Source of the DNA: Ignavibacteriaceae bacterium
Lineage (GTDB): Bacteria > Bacteroidota > Ignavibacteria > Ignavibacteriales > Ignavibacteriaceae
Direction of reading: 5' to 3'
Assembly: GCA_020848375.1 (NCBI GenBank)
Contig: JADLAF010000039.1
Span: 1 to 61,031 of the forward strand
Length of the DNA stretch: 61,031 nt
Shown here: piece after piece, positions 1-8,923 of the stretch
Layout: each line of letters opens with the position of its first letter
Position numbering within the stretch: position 1 is the first letter of the stretch
Program-made: the position numbers and the translations under genes
Notes under the pieces: generated by a model
What the model was told of the DNA's origin: nothing
The model's database searches: none
Seen by the model: only the letters and a program-made list of their open reading frames with translations

Positions 1-653
1 AATTGGATAACTCCCATGCTGACGTAAGGATTGACTTACAAGAAATCGAAAAGGCATATCAGGTTATGAGGACTGCATTAGAAACGCAGGGAATGGGAAA
101 TTTTGTTCCAAGTTATGATAGCTTTATCGCAGAAAGAGATTATCCATTGTCAGTCAAATCCAAGGACCATACTTTCCATTACCTGCCATATAATTTCGGC
201 GCAGGGGGAAGCAGCGATTTTGAAACAGAAACACTGCAAAAAGTATTGCAATTAGCTGACTTCAAGAATAATGATCTGGAAATATACTACAATGGTGAAA
301 GAGGGCTGACGGAATTTGTAATTAACTGTTTTGCAAAAGAGGGCAGGTATTGGAAGAATATAGGAAAATACACCACCGACTTTCTTATAATTAAGCGGAA
401 AGAAAAGAATATTACCTCTAAAAAGCCGGGTACAATTCACAAGGCACTTCTTGTAGAAACAAAAGGCGCTATTTATGCTGAGGATAAAGTATTCCTCAGA
501 AAGAAAAACTTTATAGAAACAGAGTTTCTTAAACTTAACAAAGAAAAATTTGGCTATCAGCGCTTTGATTTTCTTTATCTGGAAGACAGTAAAGATCTTA
601 CTTCAAACATCACCAAATTGAATAGTAAAATAAACCAGTTTTTTAACGACTAA
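1..653 (+). CDS. Type III restriction enzyme, res subunit (C-terminal part, cut by window edge)
   Basis: This is the 3' end of a larger reading frame; the first in-frame TTG at position 3 is unlikely to be the real start because the frame is open to the window edge. The visible 216 residues resemble the C-terminal nuclease domain of type III restriction (res) subunits. They hold a PD-(D/E)xK-like core: D126 in a YTTDF context, then E152 and K154 in VETKG. The DEAD-type helicase expected in a res subunit would lie upstream, outside the window. The stop is 2 bases before the methyltransferase ATG, so the two are surely co-transcribed. What is seen is the nuclease motif and coupling to mod; the helicase part is inferred. 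Confidence 0.8.
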   Translation, partial: LDNSHADVRIDLQEIEKAYQVMRTALETQGMGNFVPSYDSFIAERDYPLSVKSKDHTFHYLPYNFGAGGSSDFETETLQKVLQLADFKNNDLEIYYNGERGLTEFVINCFAKEGRYWKNIGKYTTDFLIIKRKEKNITSKKPGTIHKALLVETKGAIYAEDKVFLRKKNFIETEFLKLNKEKFGYQRFDFLYLEDSKDLTSNITKLNSKINQFFND

Positions 654-655
654 CT

Positions 656-2557
656 ATGCCAGTAAAATACATTCCTTACTACCCGAACACCATTGAAGGA
701 CAAGCGATATTAAACAACATTATCCGGAAACAGCGGGTACTTCGTTATCATGAAAACGATAAAGTTTATAACCGGATTAAAAGAGGTATGCCTTTCTATG
801 AAGTCGAACCAATCGAAACAGTTGGCGGGCCATCCGACAATCTTGTTATCCGCGGAGAGTGCATCTCTGCATGCGCCTATCTTAAAGAGAAGGGAGTAAA
901 AGTTGATCTTGTTTACATAGACCCGCCATTTGCAAGCGGAGCTGACTATGCAAAAAAGATTTACCTAAGGAGAAACCCTAAATTAGCAGAAAAAATAGCT
1001 GCTGCAAAGCAGGAAATGGAGATTGAAGAACTCAAAGCATTTGAGGAAAAAATGTATGGTGATATTTGGAGAAAAGAAGATTACCTTAACTGGATGTATG
1101 AAAATTTAATGGTAATCAAAAGTATTATGAGTGAACAGGGGAACATTTTTGTTCACTTGGATGCCAGTATTGGACATTATGTGAAAATTTTAATGGATGA
1201 GGTTTTTGGTGAACATAACTTCATTAATGAAATTGTTTGGTATTACCCGGACAATTTTCAAGGAAATGTAAAAGGCTTTGCTGGCAATCACGATAACATT
1301 TTTTGGTATTGCATTGATAAAGATAATTATATAGCAAACCGTGTTTTCATAGATTTAGGGAAAACAGTGAAAAGGGATAAGCGAGTTTGGTCAAAGGAAG
1401 AACAAAAATTGGTAGCGGCCAGAGATGAAAATGGTAAAATCATTTATAATGATTACAGCGAAAAAAAAGCAGATGACGTTTGGAGTATTGGGCAAAGTTC
1501 AGTGACCAAAGAAAAAAGCAAGGAATTTGCTGATTATGCGACACAGAAACCAAGTGAGTTATTAAGAAGAATTATTGAAGGGGGAAGCAATGAGTTTCGT
1601 GACCATGAAAAAACTGAGAAGATAATCGTGGCTGACTTTTTTGGCGGCAGTGGTGTTACAGCAAAAATCGCAAATGATCTTGGACGAAAGTTCATTCATG
1701 TAGATATTGGAATAAACAGCATACAAACTGTCAGGGATCGGTTAATTCAAGCGAAAGCAGATTTTCATATTTTAGAAATAAAAGACGGAGTAAGTTTATT
1801 CAGAAATCCGCAGCAGACAATGGATAAACTGGCAATGCTTATACCAGGCCTGCATAGGAATATTTCTGGAATTAGCAATTTTTGGTTTGGGGCAGTAACT
1901 GAGTCAAAGGCGGGAACGGTTCCGGTATATGTGCCTAATTTGCTGAATACGCAGGAAAAAGTTTTAGATATTCCTGCTGTTAATACTATTATAAATCAGG
2001 AGCTTCAGAATTTAGAAATCAGCGTTAATAAGGTAATTGTTTACTACACTGATATAGACGACCAAAAAGCATTGGAAAAATTTATAAAAGAAAACAATGC
2101 AACCGAAATTGAGGTAGAACTAAAAGATTTAAAAAACTTATTGCATGAAATTGTAATTGAGGATATAGTTGAGTTTGCCGTCACAAAAGCAGGGACCGTA
2201 TATGTAACGGAAATCACAAAGTTTCTAAGTGACCGGCTCATTCAAAAGATAGATGAATTTAACCAAAAAGGCAATTTGCAATCATTGGTAAAAGGGAAAA
2301 AGTTTGACCCGATAAACATCAGTGAGGAAGGATTAGAACTGATAGAACTTATTTCACTTGACTGTGAAAACACAGAAGGTCCGTGGCACAGTTCAACTGA
2401 AATTAAAATTGACAAGCTAGGGTATGTAATTAATAACGGAGTCAGAACAAAAGAATTCTGGGACGGGAAAATTACATCTGATAAAATGCCTAAGAGAATT
2501 AAAATCCGGAATATAAGCGGGGATGAGACGATAAAAAATATATCTGAAATATTATAA
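656..2557 (+). CDS. Type III site-specific DNA-methyltransferase (mod subunit)
   Basis: A 633-residue DNA amino-methyltransferase. Catalytic motif IV is DPPF at residues 89-92 and the SAM-binding motif is FFGGSG at 328-333, so the order (catalytic before SAM motif) is that of beta-class N6-adenine methyltransferases. A QKPSELLRRII stretch at about 297-307 is the usual neighbour of the SAM motif. Length fits type III Mod proteins, which also carry target recognition, probably in the 195-290 segment and the long C-terminal region. It would methylate host sites and guide the res subunit encoded immediately upstream. Its recognition sequence cannot be read from the protein. Confidence 0.88.
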   Translation: MPVKYIPYYPNTIEGQAILNNIIRKQRVLRYHENDKVYNRIKRGMPFYEVEPIETVGGPSDNLVIRGECISACAYLKEKGVKVDLVYIDPPFASGADYAKKIYLRRNPKLAEKIAAAKQEMEIEELKAFEEKMYGDIWRKEDYLNWMYENLMVIKSIMSEQGNIFVHLDASIGHYVKILMDEVFGEHNFINEIVWYYPDNFQGNVKGFAGNHDNIFWYCIDKDNYIANRVFIDLGKTVKRDKRVWSKEEQKLVAARDENGKIIYNDYSEKKADDVWSIGQSSVTKEKSKEFADYATQKPSELLRRIIEGGSNEFRDHEKTEKIIVADFFGGSGVTAKIANDLGRKFIHVDIGINSIQTVRDRLIQAKADFHILEIKDGVSLFRNPQQTMDKLAMLIPGLHRNISGISNFWFGAVTESKAGTVPVYVPNLLNTQEKVLDIPAVNTIINQELQNLEISVNKVIVYYTDIDDQKALEKFIKENNATEIEVELKDLKNLLHEIVIEDIVEFAVTKAGTVYVTEITKFLSDRLIQKIDEFNQKGNLQSLVKGKKFDPINISEEGLELIELISLDCENTEGPWHSSTEIKIDKLGYVINNGVRTKEFWDGKITSDKMPKRIKIRNISGDETIKNISEIL

Positions 2558-2580
2558 CAAAAGAATAACTGTAGAATCCT

Positions 2581-3252
2581 ATGACTGTCACCGAACTCCT
2601 CTCCCAGCTCGAAGCATTGAGCGATGTAAAAATGCACAAGCGCCATGTTAAACATGGTGCGGATCCTGACCGCCTCTTTGGTGTGAGAACAGGCGATATC
2701 AGAAAGATTGCCAAAAAACTTAAAAATAATCATCAGCTTGGGCTTGAACTCTGGAAAACCAGAAACTATGATGCACGGCTTCTGGCTATTCTGATCATGA
2801 AACCTGCTGAACTTTCCCGGGAAGAGCTCAATGATATGGCTTCTGACCTTGGGCTGGACTGGGTAGCCGACTGGTTTAACTCATACGTGCTAAAAGAGTC
2901 TCAGTACCAGGAGGAGCTGAGAGTACGCTGGCTGGAATCTGACAACCCTTGGCAGGGAAGATGCGGCTGGAATTTGACCGCAAGCAAGATTGTATGGGGT
3001 GCTGAAGATCTTGATCTGAAAAAAATCTTAGACCGGATTGAAAAGGAAATGCCAACTGCAGCGCGGGAGGTTCAGTGGACTATGAACATCGCTCTGGCTT
3101 ATACAGGAATTAATCATCCGGAATTCAGAAAGAGGGCTCTTGAGATCGGAGAGAAGCTTGGTATATACCGGGACTATCCCGTTGCGAATGGCTGCACATC
3201 GCCTTTTGCCCCGATCTGGATTAACGAGATGGTAAGCAGACAGAAGGCATAA
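2581..3252 (+). CDS. DNA alkylation repair protein (AlkD-like)
   Basis: A 223-residue helical protein with the layout of the AlkD/AlkC DNA alkylation repair family (HEAT-like repeats). Recognisable features are an N-terminal HGAD...FGVRTGDIRKIAK segment, the central LGLDWVADWFNSYV stretch, and a C-terminal SPFAPIWINEM end. Known members excise alkylated purines without base flipping. It begins 23 bases after mod with a plain ATG. No SD-like sequence is obvious, so it may be read through from the restriction operon. The family call is firm; whether this member has glycosylase activity is inferred. Confidence 0.8.
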   Translation: MTVTELLSQLEALSDVKMHKRHVKHGADPDRLFGVRTGDIRKIAKKLKNNHQLGLELWKTRNYDARLLAILIMKPAELSREELNDMASDLGLDWVADWFNSYVLKESQYQEELRVRWLESDNPWQGRCGWNLTASKIVWGAEDLDLKKILDRIEKEMPTAAREVQWTMNIALAYTGINHPEFRKRALEIGEKLGIYRDYPVANGCTSPFAPIWINEMVSRQKA

Positions 3253-3825
3253 TATGCACTCTACATTCCGGATACATTTGATTCTTAGCTTTCCCTTTTA
3301 ACTGCGAAAATGGTCCGCGGATGTTCGGAGGATGCAAAACAGCACAGGTTAAAGCGTATGGGAAAACTCTGCGGAATTTTGCATGTACTTTGCTTTACTC
3401 AGCGTTAAAAAAAGCTTCGCTAAGGGACAACAGGGATACCAGGTTAGCAGACTTCCAATTTTCTCATTTCATCGGGTAAACCCTGGCTTCCTTGTCCGAA
3501 CTGTAACTAAGTTAAGCAGTCGCAGTTTTTAATAGGACTATAAATCAGTGAGGATTCCCGCCGATCGAAATTACAGAGTCATTATTATTCATCCCCAAAA
3601 TTGATTGCTAAAGCGAAATTAATGTCAAGACTTCTATTATCTGAAGGAAGAAAATGCTTTCGCCTCAAAAAAATGCAAAAAATCTGAAAAATTTTCATTT
3701 TAACCCTTTTATTAACCCAAAAATTAACCGTTTTTTTAACCACCTCCGTTTAGATTGACACAGTAAATTTTCTAAGTCCTTCCTTGCGGGGGAGAAGGGA
3801 GGATCATTTTTTTGGAATAAAGTCG
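3253..3825. other. Gene-free region before the small-protein operon
   Basis: No convincing reading frame on either strand. It holds an imperfect long hairpin (arms GGACAA...CCAGG at 3425-3443 and CCTGG...TTGTCC at 3482-3497), a degenerate copy of the CTCTGCG/GCGTTAAA repeat family near 3366-3412, and a run of four TTAACC boxes at 3700-3741, listed separately. A TTGACA hexamer lies at 3755-3760, but no convincing -10 box follows at normal spacing. Confidence 0.6.
3700..3741 (+). promoter_or_regulatory. Four TTAACC boxes spaced exactly 12 bp apart
   Basis: TTAACC occurs at 3700, 3712, 3724 and 3736, each separated by six A/T-rich bases. Helically phased direct hexamers with this look are typical of OmpR/PhoB-family response-regulator binding sites (for example TTAACA-type Pho boxes spaced about 11 bp). 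The array lies 85 bases before the ATG at 3826, a fitting place to control the small-gene cluster downstream. The pattern is seen directly; the regulator is unknown. Confidence 0.5.
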
Positions 3826-3972
3826 ATGAAAAGTCAAAAAGAAAAAACCTGTGTCTATTGCGGAGAGCAAATTGCAGCCAAGGCGCTCAGATGTAAATAT
3901 TGCCGGATGGATCAGCCGAAACCCCGTATAGGATTACTCCGCCGGATATTAAGAAAGTTAAGGGGGGTATAA
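3826..3972 (+). CDS. Small zinc-ribbon protein
   Basis: A 48-residue basic protein with two CxxC pairs (C9/C12 and C23/C26) forming a zinc-ribbon knuckle, followed by an Arg/Lys-rich tail. The ATG at 3826 is chosen over an upstream in-frame TTG at 3784 because the extra residues show no conservation-like pattern; a GGAGG lies rather far upstream (about 3799). The cysteine spacing is the same as in the TM2 protein at 4987, so the two ribbons are probably related. It is the first gene of a cluster of small membrane or zinc-ribbon proteins. Function unknown. Confidence 0.55.
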   Translation: MKSQKEKTCVYCGEQIAAKALRCKYCRMDQPKPRIGLLRRILRKLRGV

Positions 3973-4028
3973 ATGGCTGCCATTCGACAATCGGGAAAAT
4001 CACATCTGACAAACAGGGGAAAACAATT

Positions 4029-4535
4029 ATGATGAAAAGAACGTTTACTGTTACTGCAATAACCATTCTGGGGGCTATTCTTTTTGTAAGCTTTCACAGC
4101 ACGGAGTTTAATCTTGGCTCTGCCGGGGGTTCGGCGGTGAACTTCAGGAGCAATCCGACAGTGAACATGATTCCGGAAGAACTTGCAGGGGTTTACAGGG
4201 GTATCAGACAACTTTACGCTATTAACCGGTCAGAGTCAGCAAACCTGAGTCCCGACCTGAAAGAATCGTCTGGTCATAGAGAACTGAACTTCATCATCAT
4301 CGAGACGGGAATTATCTGGCTGGCCGAATCTGAGCTGAGGGACAGCACTCTTCAGCATTTTGAAGGGAGCTACAACGTAACCGGCAGCTCACAAAACACT
4401 ATTGAAATAAAAGCAGACTTCAGGGTGTGGAATAAACAGGGTAAAACCTTTTTTATCAGATTTGACCGTGACACGGGAAAAGCCGCCGCTCGGGCAGAGG
4501 GGGAACCGGAGTTTGAACTGCAACATATACGATGA
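4029..4535 (+). CDS. Hypothetical membrane-anchored or exported protein
   Basis: About 168 residues from the ATG at 4029 (a second ATG follows directly). The N-terminus is MMKRTF followed by a hydrophobic stretch to about residue 22 that looks like a signal peptide or signal anchor. The rest is soluble and rich in beta-forming residues, with segments such as ELNFIIIETGIIWLAE and TIEIKADFRVW that suggest a small beta-sandwich or lipocalin-like fold. No family is recognised. An upstream in-frame ATG at 3900 would overlap the zinc-ribbon gene and is rejected. Same strand as its neighbours and likely in the same operon. Confidence 0.55.
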   Translation: MMKRTFTVTAITILGAILFVSFHSTEFNLGSAGGSAVNFRSNPTVNMIPEELAGVYRGIRQLYAINRSESANLSPDLKESSGHRELNFIIIETGIIWLAESELRDSTLQHFEGSYNVTGSSQNTIEIKADFRVWNKQGKTFFIRFDRDTGKAAARAEGEPEFELQHIR

Positions 4536-4602
4536 AACTGCTTTTTGTATATATGCAATCAAATAACGGCTTATGTATTATAAACAAAAACGAGGCGCGC
4601 TT

Positions 4603-4890
4603 ATGAAAAGAAAAATCTTTTTACCTGCAGTTATTATCACGCTGCTGTTGTCGGCCGGCGCATGCAGTTCAATTGACAATGACGCCAAAAGAGTGGCCGA
4701 ACTAACCTGTGAAGCACAGCAGTTGATGAAGAAGGCCGCATCGGGTGATATGTCCGTTCTTCAAAGAAGCCAGGAACTGGCCTTGAAAGCTGATAAACTG
4801 CGTGTGGAGCTTGAGGATAAATACAAAACAGCAGAAGAAATGGAAGAGTTTTTGCGGTCGCTTACCCGGTATCTTGAGAATTGCAATTAG
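4603..4890 (+). CDS. Small lipoprotein with coiled-coil character
   Basis: 95 residues from ATG 4603, preceded by GAGG-type spacing; the in-frame ATG at 4573 would put charged residues before the signal. The N-terminus MKRKIF plus a hydrophobic core ends in SAGAC, a lipobox with Cys21 as the acylation site. The mature part is heptad-like and charged, predicted almost wholly helical. It would be an envelope-anchored helical lipoprotein. No named family is recognised; the location call is good, the function unknown. Confidence 0.6.
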   Translation: MKRKIFLPAVIITLLLSAGACSSIDNDAKRVAELTCEAQQLMKKAASGDMSVLQRSQELALKADKLRVELEDKYKTAEEMEEFLRSLTRYLENCN

Positions 4891-4986
4891 CAAAGAGACG
4901 GCTGGCTTGAAAAAAGAAACGTTACCCTGAAAGCCGGTATTTAAATTGGCTGATACAACAATACACATAATATAATCGAGAAGGTT

Positions 4987-5316
4987 ATGAAAAACGAAAA
5001 CGAAAAATACTGTTCGGAATGTGGAGAAGTAATCCACATAAAAGCAGAAATATGTCCTAAATGCGGAGTAAGGCAGGCGGCTACTGCTCATAACGCTCCT
5101 CAACAGAGAGAAAATGACAACAGAGGATTAACTCTGCTGCTGCTTTGTTTTTTTCTCGGCTATCTTGGTGTGCACCGGTTTTATACCGGACATACGGGAA
5201 TCGGTGTAGTGCAACTGCTAACACTGGGAGGATGCGGCATTTGGACGCTGATTGATTTTATCATTATCCTGATGGGTAACTTTAAGGATGCGCAGGGAAA
5301 TATTATTAAACTGTAG
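4987..5316 (+). CDS. Zinc-ribbon TM2-domain membrane protein
   Basis: 109 residues. An N-terminal zinc ribbon (C9, C12, C23, C26) is joined by a polar linker to a TM2 domain: a first membrane segment around LTLLLLCFFLGYLGVHRFY, the characteristic GVHRFYTGHTGIGVVQLL loop, and a second segment GIWTLIDFIIILMG. TM2 proteins are widespread and mostly of unknown role. The fused ribbon echoes the stand-alone zinc ribbon at 3826. The next gene begins 9 bases after the stop, so the two are co-translated or nearly so. Confidence 0.85.
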   Translation: MKNENEKYCSECGEVIHIKAEICPKCGVRQAATAHNAPQQRENDNRGLTLLLLCFFLGYLGVHRFYTGHTGIGVVQLLTLGGCGIWTLIDFIIILMGNFKDAQGNIIKL

Positions 5317-5325
5317 TCTGATTCC

Positions 5326-5607
5326 ATGAAAACCTTGTTAAGAAAGTATCCGGTTATGTTAATGACCGGATACTTCCTTGCTGCGTGGTTATTCGAAATG
5401 GCCGGCGGAGCAGATCTTGTTCCGCCTTGTCTCTGGAAGTCAATGTTTAATGCTTCATGCCCTGGTTGCGGATTGAACTCGGCCGGAGAACTACTGATGG
5501 TACTTGACCTGACAGGCGCCTGGCTGGCTAACCCATTGATATATATTGTTGCACCAATAGTGGGGTATATAGTTTTTAAGGAAGTATATAACGCCAGATT
5601 CAATTAA
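5326..5607 (+). CDS. DUF2752 membrane protein
   Basis: 93 residues with the DUF2752 signature CPGCG (C45, C48) just after a WKSMFNA segment, flanked by membrane segments at about 9-28 and 68-85. DUF2752 proteins often sit beside TM2-domain proteins, as here. The family is uncharacterised; a redox or metal role for the Cys pair is only a guess. Last gene of the small-protein cluster; a GC-rich hairpin follows at 5849. Confidence 0.8.
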   Translation: MKTLLRKYPVMLMTGYFLAAWLFEMAGGADLVPPCLWKSMFNASCPGCGLNSAGELLMVLDLTGAWLANPLIYIVAPIVGYIVFKEVYNARFN

Positions 5608-5934
5608 AAAGGGAGTGACCTTTAGCGGGTTACAGCATATATTTAATAAACCACTTCAGCCAAACTACAATATATGGCATCGCTTGTGACAATAAATTGG
5701 TAAGGGATCTATAGCCATTGATATTCCACCGCTCACTGTTCTGAGGTGGGTGGTTCAGTGCCGGGGTTATTACGATGTCACCGCTACCCGCTTAATGGGT
5801 CATTGGGGTAACCGCTTTGTGAGTTTGATTCTGAATCAGACACCCTGTCGCCCCGCGGTGATTGCGGGGCGATATATATTATATTTTAACTCTTGATGCG
5901 TCTTTTAGAACCATTCATACTTCAAACTTCATCA
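5608..5934. other. Convergent gene-free region
   Basis: Lies between the DUF2752 gene (plus) and the BNR protein (minus). No reading frame is credible. The only clear structure is the GC-rich hairpin at 5849-5871, listed separately. Confidence 0.6.
5849..5871. terminator. GC-rich hairpin between convergent genes
   Basis: CGCCCCGC (5849-5856) pairs with GCGGGGCG (5864-5871) around a 7-base loop. It is followed on the plus strand by an AT-rich ATATATTATATTTT stretch instead of a clean T run. It sits between two gene ends, so a bidirectional terminator role is reasonable. Confidence 0.5.
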
Positions 5935-8337
5935 TTATTTCAGCAGTGTTGCTTTAATTATGCTGTTATGCTGGCCGGCCTGCATTCGGATCAAATATAC
6001 ACCGGTCGAAAGACCTTCTCCGCTGAATTCTACTGTATGTCTGCCTGATGTCATCACCTGATTAACCAGATCTTGTATCTTCTTGCCGGTGATATCATAT
6101 ACACTCAGGGTGACATGCCCTCCAAAGGGGATAGTGTATGTTAACAATGTAGCCGGGTTAAACGGATTGGGGTAGTTTTGCTCAAGCGCATAATCGGTTA
6201 CGGATGTGGTTAGCTCCTGCTCAAGCTGATATATTTTCTTGCTTCCGTCAAAATCAGTCTGCACTAAGCGGTAATGGTATGCCCCGGGTGCAAGATTTTT
6301 ATCTGTGTATATATATGAAACCGGTTCGGCTGACGATCCGGCACCAGCTAAAGTTCCGGCAGTAATCCATCCGCTTTTGTTAAAGCTCCGTTCAACACGG
6401 AACTCCTTATTATTCTGCTCTGTTGCGGTGTTCCATTGCAGCGTAACATCAAATCCGCTGACAGAGCCGGTGAATGAGGTGAGTTCAACCGGCACGTTTG
6501 AAGGTTCGTAATAACCCATCACAATACCGCTGTTGCCTGAGATCCATGCGTGTGCTGCATCGGTCATCCAGACATCGTCAAATGTTGAGATAGTGTAGCG
6601 GGGTTCTGCAGTCCATACTTTGCCTCCGTCTGTGGATATATACGCATAGCCGCTTGCACAGGCGGTCATCGCGAAAGTACCTGAAGGCGATTCAACAATG
6701 TGTATCCCCCATACGGTCTGTGCGGGGGGAGTTTGAGCGGGGAACCAGTTCAGACCGCCGTTGGTAGTGTAAAATGTATTACCGCCAGTACCTCCGGCAA
6801 CTCCGGTGAATTTATTGGCGAATGAGATACCATACGTGCCGAGTCCTCCGTTGGAGAGCTGTTCAGTCCAGTTCAGACCGCCGTTTGTGGTGCCGTATAT
6901 CTTTTCGCCCGTGCCGGCAATCCATCCGTAGTCTGGGTCAACAAAATCCATATCCCAGAGCAGTGAAGTGCTGCCCGCAATGCTTACATCCTGCCAGGTA
7001 GCTCCTCCGTCCGTGGTTTTTGCAACAGCACCGTTGGTACCCGCAGTATATCCGATCAGCGGTGTAACAAAATCAATGGCAAGAAGCTGAGTAGTTGTGG
7101 GTAGCCCGGTGAGCAGTTCGCTAAAAGTTGCTCCGCCATCGGTAGTGCGTACGACTTTTGATTCGTATGCTGCTATATATGCATGGTTTGCCGAGGGAAC
7201 GCTCACCTCATTCAGTTCAAGCGTGCTGCCTGAGGTGAGGGGAGTAAAGGAGTATCCGCCGTCTGTTGATTTGGCAACATATCCGTTTGAGCCCACAACC
7301 CATCCGGTCAGATGATTAGTGTGGAAAGCTATATCCTTAAGCCGGCTTGAGGTAAATCTGCGGTTTAGCGGCTGCCAGGTTGCTCCTGCATCGGTTGATT
7401 TATACATATATCCTGATCCGCCTGCAAGGTAAGCAACGTTATCAGAGGAGAAGCGGACGTTGTAATATATGACTGATGTATTCAGTCCGCTGATCTGTGA
7501 CCAGGTTGAACCCATATCGGTAGAGCGGTAAACCAGACCGCTTGCACCTGAGGCAAGACCGACGCCCTGAGAGTTGAAATGAATACTCCAGAGCTGTGTG
7601 GTGCCGCCCGCGTTAAGCACGGCATTCCATGTTGCACCGCCATCAGTGGTTTTAAGAATGCGGGTTCTGTGGCCGACCACAAAGCCGGTGAGTCCGGTTC
7701 CTGATGGTGGGAAATATATACCGCGGAAATCTGTTGTGGTACCAAGCGCGGGGAGCGACATCTGAGCCCAGGTTGTGCCGCCATCCGTTGATTTTATAAG
7801 AGCATCAGTACTTCCGGAAACATAAACGGTATTAACATCCGTTGCATAAACACCGTAAAGAGTGCGTGTGGTTACGGCAGTGTTGCTTTGTGAGAACCAG
7901 GAGCTGCCGCCATCGGTGGTCTTTATGATAAAGCCGTTAAACCCAACCGACCATCCGGTAGTAGCACTGATGAAATGGATATCATACTTGGTGGTATCAG
8001 GTCCGATGGTGATGGGAATCCAGGTCAGCCCGCCGTCTGTTGTGCGGCTGAATTTGCCGTTAAGAGCACCTGCAGCCCAGCCGAGGTTGTTGTCAAAAAA
8101 GTATATACTCCGGTATATACCATCACCGGGGAGCACCTGCTGGGTCCAGTTTACGCCTCCATCGGTGGTCATAAACAGCTCTCCCTGAGCAGAAACAACA
8201 GCATATTTATTTTCTGAAGGAGCTGAGCCGATGTAGAGCGTATTGCCTGTCGGGTAGGGGTTTAACACAGACCAGGGGTTGTTGGTTTGCGCAGTAAGTG
8301 AAAAGTAGAAAGAGAGTAAAAGAGCAAAAAATTTCAT
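5935..8337 (-). CDS. Secreted BNR/Ycf48-like propeller protein with T9SS sorting domain
   Basis: 800 residues. A short Sec signal (MKFFALLLSFYFSLTAQ) is followed by about 13 BNR-type repeats with the motif (S/T)T(D/N)GGxxW, as in Ycf48/photosystem-II-stability and sortilin-like propellers. A fibronectin-like segment near 620-700 follows (FTGSVSGFDVTLQWNTATE). The C-terminal ~80 residues hold the QNYPNPFNP motif, GVYLIR and a basic LLK end: a type A T9SS sorting domain. The protein should be exported to the periplasm by Sec and across the outer membrane by T9SS. Ligand or substrate unknown. The second protein of this layout is at 36658. Confidence 0.85.
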   Translation of the reverse strand: MKFFALLLSFYFSLTAQTNNPWSVLNPYPTGNTLYIGSAPSENKYAVVSAQGELFMTTDGGVNWTQQVLPGDGIYRSIYFFDNNLGWAAGALNGKFSRTTDGGLTWIPITIGPDTTKYDIHFISATTGWSVGFNGFIIKTTDGGSSWFSQSNTAVTTRTLYGVYATDVNTVYVSGSTDALIKSTDGGTTWAQMSLPALGTTTDFRGIYFPPSGTGLTGFVVGHRTRILKTTDGGATWNAVLNAGGTTQLWSIHFNSQGVGLASGASGLVYRSTDMGSTWSQISGLNTSVIYYNVRFSSDNVAYLAGGSGYMYKSTDAGATWQPLNRRFTSSRLKDIAFHTNHLTGWVVGSNGYVAKSTDGGYSFTPLTSGSTLELNEVSVPSANHAYIAAYESKVVRTTDGGATFSELLTGLPTTTQLLAIDFVTPLIGYTAGTNGAVAKTTDGGATWQDVSIAGSTSLLWDMDFVDPDYGWIAGTGEKIYGTTNGGLNWTEQLSNGGLGTYGISFANKFTGVAGGTGGNTFYTTNGGLNWFPAQTPPAQTVWGIHIVESPSGTFAMTACASGYAYISTDGGKVWTAEPRYTISTFDDVWMTDAAHAWISGNSGIVMGYYEPSNVPVELTSFTGSVSGFDVTLQWNTATEQNNKEFRVERSFNKSGWITAGTLAGAGSSAEPVSYIYTDKNLAPGAYHYRLVQTDFDGSKKIYQLEQELTTSVTDYALEQNYPNPFNPATLLTYTIPFGGHVTLSVYDITGKKIQDLVNQVMTSGRHTVEFSGEGLSTGVYLIRMQAGQHNSIIKATLLK

Positions 8338-8502
8338 AATGATGGTTCCTTTTGCGTTTTCCGCAGAGAGAAAAATTCTCTAAATCCATAATGCTGCTGC
8401 GGAATATTTTTTTAGAAAACAAACTACCGTATAACGACAGAATGGGGGAGGAATAGCAAGTTGATTCCAGAGCCCGAAAGAAAAATAAGAAAAAAGAACG
8501 GA

Positions 8503-8550
8503 GTAAAAAACAAAAAGGGTCATCCGGCCGTAATGAAGCAGAATGACCCT
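8503..8550 (-). terminator. Rho-independent terminator of the DUF2892 gene
   Basis: On the minus strand AGGGTCATTC pairs with GGATGACCCT (8541-8550 with 8516-8525), a 10-bp stem with one G-U pair, followed directly by TTTTTGTTTTTT. It lies just past the stop of the DUF2892 gene and upstream of the divergent-reading BNR gene on the same strand, so it separates the two units. Confidence 0.85.
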
Positions 8551-8571
8551 GATAAACTTGGGTCGCCTGAC

Positions 8572-8769
8572 TTACTTTTTAGCGGCTTCAGTCCTGCAGG
8601 TGCTGATGCCAAAGGGGAGGTAAAGAGGGCAGGTTTTTAAGGTCGCTCCGACAAGGGGGATCAGTCCGAGCAGACCGAACCAGTTCTGGGCATAAATTCC
8701 CCATCCAACCAGACCAACACCAACCACCAGACGAAGAATACGGTCAAAACCGCCAACGTTTTGTTTCAT
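8572..8769 (-). CDS. DUF2892 (YgaP-like) inner-membrane protein
   Basis: 65 residues, two membrane hairpin segments (about 9-25 and 30-46), starting MKQNVGGFDRILR and containing TLKTCPLYLPFGIST. This is the DUF2892 family, often linked to rhodanese/sulfur-transfer proteins (the C-terminal half of YgaP). An AAGGA-type SD precedes the ATG. It has its own terminator and a long upstream region with two 17-bp palindromes, so it may be regulated alone. Confidence 0.85.
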   Translation of the reverse strand: MKQNVGGFDRILRLVVGVGLVGWGIYAQNWFGLLGLIPLVGATLKTCPLYLPFGISTCRTEAAKK

Positions 8770-8923
8770 AGAAGCATTCCTTATAAGATTTGTTAAAAAC
8801 TGTACTTTATTTGATTCACTCCGTGGGGGGAGGATTCATCCCGTAAAAATAATAAAGAATGGTGTGTTGGCTGCCCGGGATATAATGCTTTATTCTTTTC
8901 AATTGAATGTTTCAGGAAATTTG

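Noticed and set aside
5935-8337. Photosystem II assembly factor (Ycf48)
   Set aside because: The repeats are alike, but the protein has a T9SS sorting domain and no photosynthesis genes are nearby.
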